A stretch of DNA of 64,000 nucleotides from Nonomuraea longispora (GTDB lineage: Bacteria; Actinomycetota; Actinomycetes; Streptosporangiales; Streptosporangiaceae). Positions 21,271 to 29,062 of the stretch are shown piece after piece. The translations under genes were made by a program, and so were the position numbers. The stretch spans positions 37,208-101,207 of the forward strand of contig NZ_SMJZ01000005.1 in the NCBI RefSeq assembly GCF_004348345.1. Direction: 5' to 3'. Numbering within the stretch: position 1 is the first letter of the stretch; every line of letters begins with the position of its first letter. The notes under the pieces are model-generated. The model did not search any database. It saw only the letters and a list, made by a program, of their open reading frames with translations, and was not told the DNA's origin.

Positions 21271-21492
21271 GTGGAGAGTAGCAGCGAGCGTCTGCTGACC
21301 CCAGGAGAGGTTGCCGCCCTCTTCCGGGTAGACCCAAAGACGGTTACGCGCTGGGCTGCGGCAGGCCGCATCAGCAGTATCCGCACCCCCGGAGGGCACC
21401 GGCGCTTCCGCGAGTCGGAAGTCCACGCCCTTCTCCGAGGCGAGGACGTTCTCACGGCCGACAGGCCTGCAGGTGAGTCCCCGCGCGTCTGA
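21271..21492 (+). CDS. bldC: BldC-type MerR-like HTH regulator
   Basis: 73 residues, nearly the length of Streptomyces BldC. The whole protein is one winged helix: LLTPGEVAALFRVDPKTVTR, WAAAGRISSIRTPGGHRRF, then RESEVHALL, which matches BldC almost position by position. The GTG at 21271 is preceded by GGGGAGAG at a good spacing; a TTG one codon earlier is less likely. BldC controls onset of development in Streptomyces and binds direct repeats cooperatively; here it is an inferred global regulator. A strong hairpin follows 14 bases after the stop. Confidence 0.85.
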   Translation: MESSSERLLTPGEVAALFRVDPKTVTRWAAAGRISSIRTPGGHRRFRESEVHALLRGEDVLTADRPAGESPRV

Positions 21493-21505
21493 CATTCCGT
21501 CCAGT

Positions 21506-21532
21506 CGGTGATCCTGTCCGCCAGGATCACCG
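21506..21532 (+). terminator. Hairpin after the bldC-type gene
   Basis: CGGTGATCCTG, loop TCCGC, CAGGATCACCG: an 11-pair perfect stem placed 14 bases after the stop. No long T run follows, as is usual for such GC-rich terminators. Confidence 0.75.
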
Positions 21533-21641
21533 CGGGCGGGATCACACTGTTGCGTGCTTCCCGGCCACACTTCCGTACGGTGAGCACGGGGCGGCGCCAT
21601 CCGCCGACCGTGGCTGGCGCCTGTCCGTCCGTTCCCCCCCC

Positions 21642-21884
21642 TCAGGCGCCTTCCTGCTCCGCCTTGAAGGCCAGGAACTCCCGCTCCAGGTCGTCGTTCT
21701 CCTCTTCCCAGCGCCGGCGGCGCTCGGCCGCCTCCTCCTCCGTCAGCGCCTCGGGCAGGAACGTCTCATAATCGGGGTCACCGGGTTGGAGCTCCACGTA
21801 CGCGTTTCCGATCAGCCGACCGTCCTCGCTGGTCAGGCTCTGCGGTACGCGTAGCGTCCCGTCCGCGAGCCGGATGACGTACAT
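21642..21884 (-). CDS. Small acidic protein, partner of the metalloprotease gene
   Basis: 80 residues, not recognised. The first half (YVIRLADGTLRVPQSLTSED, then IGNAYVELQPGDPDYETF) looks like a small beta-rich domain. The second half is a highly charged helix with many E and R (EEEAAERRRRWEEENDDLER), probably a coiled coil. The ATG is 10 bases after the stop of the metalloprotease gene, with AGGTGG upstream, so the two are co-transcribed. It could bind, hold or regulate the protease, but nothing in the sequence proves that. Confidence 0.7.
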   Translation of the reverse strand: MYVIRLADGTLRVPQSLTSEDGRLIGNAYVELQPGDPDYETFLPEALTEEEAAERRRRWEEENDDLEREFLAFKAEQEGA

Positions 21885-21894
21885 GGTGGACCAC

Positions 21895-23052
21895 CTATAT
21901 TCCGTAGCGCCGGTTGAAGAACAACATGACGTCGAGCGCCATCCGCGTGTCGCCCCCCAGCATGTCCACCAGGGCAGGACGCTGGCGGGAGGCGATCGCG
22001 GCGAAGGCGTCGGCGAAGAACTCCTTGCGTCCCAGCCCGCCTCCCTGGCGGTGGAACATCGAGGCCAGCACCGGCATGGCCGTCTCGTAGAGCTCCACGA
22101 ACTCGGGCGAGTCCGAGACCCACTCGCCGTGCGCCGAGTCGACGTCGTCGATCGCGTGGCCGACCTCGTGCATCATCACGTCAGGAGTGGGCGAGGGGCG
22201 GTCGCCCACCACGATCTTGCGGTCTCCGTACGCCCCGGCGCAGATGTCCCAGGTCGCGCGGCCTGACGGCAGGGGGGCGCCGCGCAAGTAACCCATGTCG
22301 TCGAGGTCGGGCACGCCTCCCCCGCCGACGTAGACGCCTTCGAGCCCGGCCGCGAGCTTGTCCTTCAGCCCGTCGGGCAGCCGGGCCAGGCTCTCCACCG
22401 CGTGCACGACCTCGGGGGACGGCGGCCCCCTCCTGACGTCCCACTGACGGTGCAGGATCCGCTCCAGGCTGCCGCAGTGGCGTAAACCGTCGCCCATCGA
22501 GGGCTGGTCGGGCCGGTTCGGCTGCGCTCTGGGCGGCCCGTCGTTGAGCTCGAAGTCGTACCAGGTGTAGACGGGACGCTCGGCCACGGCGGCGGGCAGG
22601 CGTGCGCGGCGCTCGCGCACCGCGAAGGCGTCCCACGTCACCTGGCGCTCCCGGCGGCCCGGCGGCGTCCCTGCCTCACCAGTCGGCCAGGTCGTGCGCT
22701 CCGGCCGCTCCGCGCCCGGCCAGGACCTGCGCTCCGGCCGCTCGGACCCCGGCCATGGCCTGGTGTCCGGTTGGTCGGCCCCCGGCCACGTCCGGCGTTC
22801 CGGCTGCTCGGCACCAGGCCAGGACGGGCGCTCCTGGCGCCCGCCGAGCTTGCCGCTGCCCGCCGGGCGGCGGCGGTCCGTGACCTCACGTGCTTTGGCC
22901 GCCGCACGGGCCTCCCTGCGCCTCTCACGGGCGTTGCGCCAGAACGAGCGCTCGGAGTCGGGAGGCGCCTCGCCGCGCCGGGAGAAGAGATAGGAGCCGC
23001 GCCGCCACCAACGACCGCGTCGATGCCGGCCCTTGTCCTGAGAAAAGGCCAT
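21895..23052 (-). CDS. Repeat-containing HExxH metalloprotease, lethal-factor-like domain
   Basis: 385 residues from the ATG at 23052, chosen for AGAGG just upstream; a GTG at 23103 would add 17 residues. The first 75 residues are strongly basic. Then comes a tandem repeat of 11 residues (WPGAExPE type), and then a folded domain. Zinc motif HEVGH lies at residues 295-299 inside MMHEVGHAIDD, and the likely third ligand is the glutamate of KEFFADAF near 344. An HExxHxxD site plus a downstream EFFADAF is typical of gluzincins related to the anthrax lethal factor C-terminal domain (ATLF). There is no signal peptide and no membrane helix, so it is probably cytoplasmic or exported by an unusual route. 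The substrate is unknown. Confidence 0.7.
   Translation of the reverse strand: MAFSQDKGRHRRGRWWRRGSYLFSRRGEAPPDSERSFWRNARERRREARAAAKAREVTDRRRPAGSGKLGGRQERPSWPGAEQPERRTWPGADQPDTRPWPGSERPERRSWPGAERPERTTWPTGEAGTPPGRRERQVTWDAFAVRERRARLPAAVAERPVYTWYDFELNDGPPRAQPNRPDQPSMGDGLRHCGSLERILHRQWDVRRGPPSPEVVHAVESLARLPDGLKDKLAAGLEGVYVGGGGVPDLDDMGYLRGAPLPSGRATWDICAGAYGDRKIVVGDRPSPTPDVMMHEVGHAIDDVDSAHGEWVSDSPEFVELYETAMPVLASMFHRQGGGLGRKEFFADAFAAIASRQRPALVDMLGGDTRMALDVMLFFNRRYGI
22684..22830 (-). repeat. 33-base tandem repeat coding for 11-residue units
   Basis: About four and a half units inside the metalloprotease gene: RPSWPGAEQPE, RRTWPGADQPD, TRPWPGSERPE, RRSWPGAERPE, then a degenerate RTTWPTGEAG. The Trp-Pro-Gly core is constant while flanking charges alternate. 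It joins the basic N-terminus to the catalytic domain and may bind a partner or act as a flexible spacer. Confidence 0.85.
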
Positions 23053-23186
23053 CGCACCTCTCAACGCCATGAAGTCCATGCAGACCGGCACATCGAGTTC
23101 CACCGTACGACGTCGATCTTCCCCTAGTCACCCGAAATGGGACATCAAGCGGCACGATCACGCTGAGGATGGCTTACAGTTCGGGC

Positions 23187-23480
23187 ATGGCAGGTGTTCT
23201 AATCGGCCTGGGGCTGCTCGCCTTCTGGCTCTTCTCCCTCTTCGACGTGGTCACCACGCCGGAAGACGAAGTTAGGAACGTACCAAAAGCGCTCTGGATC
23301 CTGATTGTCGTGCTGATCCCGCTGCTCGGCGGGGTGGTGTGGATGGTCCGGGGCCGTCCGCGGGCCCCGCGCGCGGCATGGCCCGTCCCCCCGGGCCCCG
23401 GCACGCCGAAGGGACCGGACGACGACCCCGACTTCCTCCGCGACCTCGACCGCCGCATGCGCGGCGATGACGTCAGTTAA
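23187..23480 (+). CDS. Small membrane protein with PLDc_N-type domain
   Basis: 97 residues from the ATG at 23187; an earlier in-frame ATG at 23169 lies next to GAGG with no spacing and is less likely. Two hydrophobic helices (GVLIGLGLLAFWLFSLFDVV and ALWILIVVLIPLLGGVVWMV) are separated by TTPEDEVRNVPK, the arrangement of the phospholipase D nuclease N-terminal domain found alone in many actinobacteria. The tail is proline-rich and acidic. It has no catalytic HKD motif. Its TAA stop overlaps the ccsB stop as TTAA. Confidence 0.75.
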   Translation: MAGVLIGLGLLAFWLFSLFDVVTTPEDEVRNVPKALWILIVVLIPLLGGVVWMVRGRPRAPRAAWPVPPGPGTPKGPDDDPDFLRDLDRRMRGDDVS

Positions 23481-24538
23481 TCCACGTCGGCGTAGCTGTG
23501 CAGGCCGTCGAAGAAGATGTTGACCCCGATCAGGTTGAACAGGAGGCAACCGAAAGCCACCAACTGCACGATCGTCGCCGACCTCCCCCGCCAACCGGCC
23601 GTCACCCTGGCATGCAGGTAGGCGGCGTAGGCGACCCACGTGATGAACGCCCACACCTCCTTGGGGTCCCAGCCCCAGTAGCGGCCCCACGCCCGGTCCG
23701 CCCAGAGGGCGCCCGCGATGACGGCGAACGTCCACACAGGAAACGCGAGCACGATCGCCCGGTGCGCCACCCGCTCCAGGTCGGCGCGGGCCGGCAGACG
23801 CGAGAGCCCGTCGCCGCGCAGCAGGTAGAGCACACCTGACACGCCCGCGATGATGAACAGGCCGCTGGCGACGATCGCGGCGGAGACGTGGATGGCGATC
23901 CAGTACGAGTCGAGCGCCGGCACGACCGGCCCCGCGGTGGTGTAGAACGCCTTGACCGCGAGGCCAAGGCCGAGCGCCACGGTGACCATGACGAAGGAAC
24001 CCAGGAAACGTACGTTCGCGCGCAACTGGGTGACCAGGAACGCGGTCACGGCGGCGAAGCAGATCGCCACCACGAACTCGTACATGTTGCCCCAGGGCCA
24101 CCGGTCTGCGGCCAGGCCGCGCGTGGCGATGGCGCCGAGGTTGGCGGCCCAGCCGAGCCAGGCGAGCGCGAGGGCGGCCGTTCCCGCCCTGGCCACGGCC
24201 CTGGACGGCGGCGCGCCGCCGTCACCCTGGGAGGCCGCGACGCCACCGGCGGCCACGGCGCCGTCGTCGTCCTCGGACGCCGCGGCGCCGCCCGCGTCCA
24301 CGTGGTCTGCCGGGAGCCCTGTGGCCGCGTCACGGCCCTGCTCCCCGTCTCCGGCCGCCGCGCCGACCGTGACCGGCTTCTTCGCGCCGAGCGGGCCGTC
24401 GGCGGACCGCTCGGCCACGCCGGGACGGGCCCGGCCGAAGGCGAGCTCGATCGCGAATCCGATCATGGCGACGAGATAGAGCAGGACGGCGGCGACGACG
24501 AAAAGGTCGCTCAGCTCTGCGAGTTGCTCAGCGGACAT
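23477..24538 (-). CDS. ccsB: Cytochrome c biogenesis protein CcsB (CcsA/ResC type)
   Basis: Haem-handling membrane protein of the system II cytochrome c synthase, 353 residues. The tryptophan-rich haem motif WGRYWGWDPKEVWAF is at residues 284-298, with candidate haem-ligand histidines at 217, 309 and 347. Between the first helix (about 10-34) and the second (about 118-138) there is a hydrophilic insert of roughly 80 residues rich in A, G and D that is not expected in the family. The start overlaps the end of resB by 11 bases. It works with ResB to deliver haem to apocytochromes outside the membrane. Confidence 0.93.
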   Translation of the reverse strand: MSAEQLAELSDLFVVAAVLLYLVAMIGFAIELAFGRARPGVAERSADGPLGAKKPVTVGAAAGDGEQGRDAATGLPADHVDAGGAAASEDDDGAVAAGGVAASQGDGGAPPSRAVARAGTAALALAWLGWAANLGAIATRGLAADRWPWGNMYEFVVAICFAAVTAFLVTQLRANVRFLGSFVMVTVALGLGLAVKAFYTTAGPVVPALDSYWIAIHVSAAIVASGLFIIAGVSGVLYLLRGDGLSRLPARADLERVAHRAIVLAFPVWTFAVIAGALWADRAWGRYWGWDPKEVWAFITWVAYAAYLHARVTAGWRGRSATIVQLVAFGCLLFNLIGVNIFFDGLHSYADVD

Positions 24539-26087
24539 CCTTTTCTCCTGCTGCTAGAACCTTGACGATGTCGGTGAACTCCTCGGCGAAAGCCGCCGCG
24601 GAGCCTTCGGTGCGGGTCAGGCCGCCCACTTCGACCTTGCCGGCGTCGATCCGTACGAACACCCTGCGCCGCCTGATCATCAGCGACAGCGCGATGGCGA
24701 CGACGGCGGTGCCGCCGGCCGCCAGCGCGGGCACGCGGCCCGGGTCGTAGGCCGTCTGGAGCGTGATCCACTCCTTGACCCCGATGAACTCGATCTTGCC
24801 CACCCCGCCCGGCAGGTCGACCGACTGGCCCACGGCCAGCGGCTTCGGCGTGTCGGAGGCCATGAGCAGCGGGTTGAGCTTCTTCATCACCTCGGGCGGC
24901 GCCAGCTCGTAGACCGACTGCGGCCGGCCTGAGCGCACGCCCAGATCGCCGGAGAACGCCCCGAGCACCTGCACCTCGGGGTTGAGCTCGCCGGGAAAGG
25001 CGGAGGCGTGGCTGCCGTCGGTCAGCGGCACGCTGGTGGGCAGGAACCGCAGCAGGAAGCCCAGCTGCTCCGGCTGCGCGTCGGGCGCTTTGACCACGCA
25101 TCCGGACGTCATCGTGTTCTTGTCCTCGATCAGGCACGGCACGGGCCCTTCGAAGGCCACCTGGCCTTTGCCGTCGGTCACCCTGAAGACGGGGGCGTAG
25201 CCGTTGCCGATCAGGTAACTCTGGGTGCCGTCCACGTCGAGAGGTTCGTTGACCTTGAGTTGGTAGTCGCGGGCCGGCGCCTCGGGCGAGTCGTTGACCT
25301 TCAGGTGGGCCGAGTAGTCGAGCACCTGGCCCTTCCTGTCGCCCGTCACCTGGTAGGAGACCTTGAGGTCGGCCAGTTGGAACGAGAACGGCTCCAGCGA
25401 CTCCGCCGACACCTGGCTGCCGGGCGTGAACCGGTCGTAGGCGGCCACGGTGTTGGCGAACCCGTCGCCCTCGACGACGAGGACGTTGCCCCGGTAGCCG
25501 AAGAGCGAGCCGGCGCCGATCGCGACCAGGATGCCCAGCAGGGCGACGTGGAAGAACAGGTTGCCCGTCTCGCGCAGGTAACCTTTCTCCGCCGACACCC
25601 AGCCGTCGCCGGTGGCGACGCGGAAGCGCATCCTGCGCAGCCGCCGTGCGGCCTGCTCGACCGTGAGCTCGCCGTCGAACGTGGCCGAGTGGGGCAGCCT
25701 GGCGGGCCGCTTCGGCGCGGCGGGCGGCTTGCGTCGCAGCTCGCGCAGGTAGGTCGCGGTGCGCGGGACGATGCAGCCGACCAGCGAGGCGAACAGCAGC
25801 AGATAGACGGCGGCGAACCAGGCCGAGCCGAACACCTCGAAGAGCTGGAACCTGTCGTACCACTCGGCCAGGGTCGGGTTCTGCTCGTAGAGGGCGGCCA
25901 CCTTGTCGGGCTCGACGCCGCGCTGCGGCACCACCGAGCCGGGCACGCTGCCGAGCGCCAGCAGGAACAGCAGGATCAACGCCGTCCGCATCGAGGTGAG
26001 GGTGCGCCACCCCCAGCGCAGCCAGCCGACCGGGCCGAGCCCTGCGGGCCTGGGCGAACGCGGCTTCTCCAGCTCCTGGACGCTCAT
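24528..26087 (-). CDS. resB: Cytochrome c biogenesis protein ResB
   Basis: 519 residues from the ATG at 26087 ([12 protein letters not shown]), which shares TGATG with the ccdA stop. The open frame upstream is a ccdA shadow. It has early membrane helices near residues 35-55 and 90-110, a helix in GNLFFHVALLGILVAIG, a large extracytoplasmic domain, and a last helix (GGTAVVAIALSLMI) near the C-terminus. This is the standard ResB topology. It forms the haem-delivery complex with CcsB. Confidence 0.93.
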   Translation of the reverse strand: MSVQELEKPRSPRPAGLGPVGWLRWGWRTLTSMRTALILLFLLALGSVPGSVVPQRGVEPDKVAALYEQNPTLAEWYDRFQLFEVFGSAWFAAVYLLLFASLVGCIVPRTATYLRELRRKPPAAPKRPARLPHSATFDGELTVEQAARRLRRMRFRVATGDGWVSAEKGYLRETGNLFFHVALLGILVAIGAGSLFGYRGNVLVVEGDGFANTVAAYDRFTPGSQVSAESLEPFSFQLADLKVSYQVTGDRKGQVLDYSAHLKVNDSPEAPARDYQLKVNEPLDVDGTQSYLIGNGYAPVFRVTDGKGQVAFEGPVPCLIEDKNTMTSGCVVKAPDAQPEQLGFLLRFLPTSVPLTDGSHASAFPGELNPEVQVLGAFSGDLGVRSGRPQSVYELAPPEVMKKLNPLLMASDTPKPLAVGQSVDLPGGVGKIEFIGVKEWITLQTAYDPGRVPALAAGGTAVVAIALSLMIRRRRVFVRIDAGKVEVGGLTRTEGSAAAFAEEFTDIVKVLAAGEKDVR

Positions 26088-26809
26088 CAGATCACCGGCT
26101 CGAAGGCGCCGATCAGGCCCTGTATGGCGGCGATCAGCTCTCCCCACAGCCCGGTCACGAGCAGCACGCCGACGGCCACCATCATGCCGCCGCCGAACCT
26201 GGTGATCAGGCGCGAGTGCCTGCGGACGGCCCGGAACGTACGCAGCGCCTTGCTGTAGGCGAGCGCCGCCCCCACGAACGGCAGCCCGAGCCCGAGCGCG
26301 TACGCGAACGCGAGCAGAGCCCCGCGCCCCGCGCTGCCCTCGTTGAGTCCGAGGGCCAGCACGACGGCCAGCGTGGGCCCGATGCACGGGGTCCACCCGA
26401 GCCCGAACACCACACCGAGCAGCGGCGCTCCCGCCAGCCCCGCGGACGGCAGCCGGTGGATGCGCACGTCGCGCATCAGGGCGGGCACGACGCCGAGGAA
26501 CGCCAGCCCTAGCAGGATGGTGAGCACGCCGAGCACCCGCGTGATGATCTCGGCGTTGCCGAACATGACCTCTCGGAGCCCGCCGAACAGCGCCCCGCTG
26601 AGCACGAAGACCAGCCCGAAGCCGGTCACGAACAGGACCGTGCCGAACACCAGACGCCACCGCCTGGGGTCGGCGCTCATGCCGGTCACGTACGACAGGT
26701 AGCCGGGCACCAGCGGCAGCACGCACGGCGACAGGAAGGACACCACCCCGGCGAGCACCGCGATCGGCACCGCGAGCAGCAGCGAGCCCGAGGCTACGAC
26801 GTCACTCAT
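26087..26809 (-). CDS. ccdA: Thiol-disulfide carrier CcdA
   Basis: 240 residues and six hydrophobic helices. The two redox cysteines are Cys29 in [16 protein letters not shown] and Cys142 in [12 protein letters not shown]. CcdA moves reducing equivalents from cytoplasmic thioredoxin to ResA outside the membrane. The ATG overlaps the end of resA by 8 bases and the stop is joined to resB. Confidence 0.94.
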   Translation of the reverse strand: MSDVVASGSLLLAVPIAVLAGVVSFLSPCVLPLVPGYLSYVTGMSADPRRWRLVFGTVLFVTGFGLVFVLSGALFGGLREVMFGNAEIITRVLGVLTILLGLAFLGVVPALMRDVRIHRLPSAGLAGAPLLGVVFGLGWTPCIGPTLAVVLALGLNEGSAGRGALLAFAYALGLGLPFVGAALAYSKALRTFRAVRRHSRLITRFGGGMMVAVGVLLVTGLWGELIAAIQGLIGAFEPVI

Positions 26810-27368
26810 CGCGCACCTTGGTGACCGCGTCGAGCAGGTCGGTGTATTTCACCGCGCCCAGCGCCCTGGCCGCGATCCTGCCCTGCTCGTCGATGATCAG
26901 CGTGGACGGGATGGCGGCCGGCGGGACCGTGCCCTGGAAGGCCAGCGCGACCTTTCCCGGCTGGTCGAAGAGGTGGGGATAGCCGGTCTTCTCGGTGCGC
27001 TCGAACGCCAGCGCGTCGGCCTGGCGGTCCTTGAAGTCGACGCCGAGGAACTCGACGCCGCTGTTCTTGGTCTTGGCGGCGACCTCCTTGAGCACGGGCG
27101 CCTCCGCCCGGCACGGGCCGCACCACGAGGCCCAGAAGTTGAGCACCACGACCTTGCCCTTGTGCGCGGCGAGCGACGCGGTGCCCCCGTCGAGCGTGGG
27201 GCCCTCGATCGCGGGCGCCGGCTTGCGTTCGCCCGCCTCGAACACCTGCATCTTCCCGTCGCCCGCGACGAAACGGGTGTCACCCGCCTGCGGCTGGCCG
27301 CTCTGGTTGCCCGCGCAGCCGGCGACCATCGCAGCCAGGAGAACGAGAGAGATGGACTTGGTGCGCAC
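26802..27368 (-). CDS. resA: ResA-like membrane-anchored thioredoxin (TlpA family)
   Basis: 188 residues from the GTG at 27368. The N-terminus [14 protein letters not shown] has a lipobox with Cys18, so it is likely a lipoprotein on the outer face of the membrane. The redox site WCGPC (cysteines 83 and 86) lies in [18 protein letters not shown], and the cis-proline loop is AIPSTLIID. It would reduce the haem-binding cysteines of apocytochrome c with electrons from CcdA. AAGGAG is 10 bases before the GTG, slightly long. Two palindromes precede it. Confidence 0.9.
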   Translation of the reverse strand: MRTKSISLVLLAAMVAGCAGNQSGQPQAGDTRFVAGDGKMQVFEAGERKPAPAIEGPTLDGGTASLAAHKGKVVVLNFWASWCGPCRAEAPVLKEVAAKTKNSGVEFLGVDFKDRQADALAFERTEKTGYPHLFDQPGKVALAFQGTVPPAAIPSTLIIDEQGRIAARALGAVKYTDLLDAVTKVRDE

Positions 27369-27382
27369 GGAGGATGATCTCC

Positions 27383-27418
27383 TTGTACTACAACCGGTAG
27401 AGCTTGCAACTCTACCGG
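27383..27418. promoter_or_regulatory. Double palindrome in front of resA
   Basis: Two adjacent dyads lie between the phosphatase stop and the resA start. TTGTA-C-TACAA covers 27383-27393. CCGGTAGAG, CTTGCAA, CTCTACCGG covers 27394-27418 with perfect 9-base arms. On the minus strand a TTGCAA within the second dyad could serve as a -35 box, with TACAAG 16 bases later as a -10. The arrangement suggests an operator over a resA promoter; the regulator is unknown. Confidence 0.6.
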
Positions 27419-27451
27419 CGGCGTGGCCCGGCCCGGACACCGGGGAGCGCC

Positions 27452-28090
27452 TCAGGCCCCGGGAACGGAGGGGCCGGGATCGAGCGAACCGGCGGGCTCG
27501 CTGTAGCCCACGCTGACCAGCCGGCCCCCGTCGAACGTGAACGTGGTGAGGCTCGCCAGCGCGCACTGCCTGCGCCGGGGATCGTGCCAGAGCCTGCGCC
27601 GCTCGGCGGCCATCCTGATCGCCCAGATGGGGAGCTGGTGGCTGACGAGCACCGTCTCGTGCCCGCGCGCCGCCGCCCTGGCGTCGTCGATCACCGAGCG
27701 CATGCGCCGGACGATGGCCGGATAGGACTCGCCCCAGGACGGGCGGAGCGGATTCCAGAAATAGCGGTAGTTGCGGGGATTGCGCAGCAACGCCAGGCCG
27801 GGACCCGCCGTGCGGCCCTCCAGCAGGTTGCCGGCCTCGATCAGCCGGACGTCCTGCGTGATCTCGAGACCGAGCCTGTCGGCGAGGGGCGCCGCGGTCT
27901 CCATCGCCCGCTCGAGCGGCGAGCTGTAGACGGCGACGATGTCACGACCGCCGACCGCCTTGGCGACCGTCTCGGCCATGAGCCGGCCGGTCTCGGACAG
28001 GTGGTAGCCGGGCAGCCTGCCGTAGAGAATGCCTCTGGGGTTGTGCACCTCACCGTGGCGCAGAAGGTGGACGACGGTCATTTCAGCCAT
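27452..28090 (-). CDS. Histidine phosphatase family protein (phosphoglycerate mutase-like)
   Basis: 212 residues from the ATG at 28090; a GTG at 28099 and an ATG at 28081 are also in frame. The RHG motif is at residues 11-13 (HLLRHGEVHNPRG), and the second catalytic histidine is in VLVSHQLPIWAIR. The fold is that of small acid phosphatases; the substrate is unknown. In M. tuberculosis a homologue (Rv0525, from memory) likewise lies between hemL and the resA-ccdA-resB-ccsA genes, so linkage to cytochrome maturation is old, though its role there is not clear. Confidence 0.88.
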   Translation of the reverse strand: MAEMTVVHLLRHGEVHNPRGILYGRLPGYHLSETGRLMAETVAKAVGGRDIVAVYSSPLERAMETAAPLADRLGLEITQDVRLIEAGNLLEGRTAGPGLALLRNPRNYRYFWNPLRPSWGESYPAIVRRMRSVIDDARAAARGHETVLVSHQLPIWAIRMAAERRRLWHDPRRRQCALASLTTFTFDGGRLVSVGYSEPAGSLDPGPSVPGA

Positions 28091-28204
28091 GGTGGGCACA
28101 GCCTATCCGCTCGATCGCGCCGAACCACGCCCCGAGTCCGTGGGCCCGTGTTCGCCCGTCGTTCACGCGACGGTAAAGTCGCCCCTCCGAGAGGAGGCGC
28201 CGGC

Positions 28205-29062
28205 TTGAGTCCATGGGCACTTGTCCTCATTCTGGTCGCCGCCGTCGCCCACGCCTCGTGGAACGTGCTGAGCAAGAAGGCCTCCGAGGCCGACGGCCTC
28301 GTCTTCGTCTGGCTCGTCGCCGTCGCGGCGGCGGTCGTGTGGGCCCCGCTGTTCGCGGGCTTCCTCATCGTCACGGGCACCTTCCCGACCTGGCAGAACC
28401 TCGCCGTGATCAGCGGCAGCATGGCCCTGCACCTGGGCTACTTCGTACTGCTCCAGCGGGGGTACGGCACCGCCGACCTGTCGGTCGTCTACCCGGTCGC
28501 GCGCGGCACGGGACCGATGCTGGCCAGCCTGGCGGCCGTGTTGTTCCTCGGGGAGCGTCCGTCGCCCGCCGGCGTGGCGGGGATCGTGCTGGTCGGGGTG
28601 GGCGTGTTCATGCTCAGCGGCGGCTCGGCGAAGGTCGGGCTCAAGGAGGTGGCGCCGGGACTGCTCACGGGGGTGTTCATCGCGGGTTACACGGTGTGGG
28701 ACTCGCAGGTGGTGAGCGCGTTCGCGGTGGCGCCGCTGATGCTCAACTATCTCGGCGAGGCCCTGCGCGCCCTCGTGCTCGCGCCCGTCGTGCTGGGCAC
28801 GCGGCGGAAGCTGGTGCTGCCCGTGTGGCGGGAGCACCGGTCCCGGATCGTGGGGACGGCGGTGCTGATCTTCGTCTCGTACGCCCTGGTGTTGTTCGCC
28901 TTCACGATGGCGCCGGTGAGCGTGGTGGCGCCGGCCCGCGAGATCAGCGTGCTGATCGGCGTCGTGCTCGGTGGGCGACTGCTGGCCGAGGGCGACATGC
29001 GACGCCGGCTGCTGGCGGCCGGCGTGATCGTCGGCGGCGTCGTGGCCGTCACGCTCAGCTGA
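28205..29062 (+). CDS. EamA-family transporter
   Basis: 285 residues, ten predicted helices arranged as two EamA halves. The TTG start at 28205 is preceded by GAGGAGG with a 7-base spacer, which outweighs longer upstream frames. Landmarks are the conserved ASWNVLSKKA near the N-terminus, YGTADLSVVYPVARGTGPML at the end of the first half and PVSVVAPAREISVLIGVVLG in the second. Likely an inner-membrane exporter of small metabolites or amino acids; the substrate cannot be predicted. The end overlaps the convergent LysR gene by 8 bases. Confidence 0.88.
   Translation: MSPWALVLILVAAVAHASWNVLSKKASEADGLVFVWLVAVAAAVVWAPLFAGFLIVTGTFPTWQNLAVISGSMALHLGYFVLLQRGYGTADLSVVYPVARGTGPMLASLAAVLFLGERPSPAGVAGIVLVGVGVFMLSGGSAKVGLKEVAPGLLTGVFIAGYTVWDSQVVSAFAVAPLMLNYLGEALRALVLAPVVLGTRRKLVLPVWREHRSRIVGTAVLIFVSYALVLFAFTMAPVSVVAPAREISVLIGVVLGGRLLAEGDMRRRLLAAGVIVGGVVAVTLS

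Noticed and set aside
21616..21650. GGCGCCTG...CAGGCGCC inverted repeat at the end of the small partner gene
   Set aside because: Eight-base arms with a 19-base loop and no U-rich tail; weak as a terminator.
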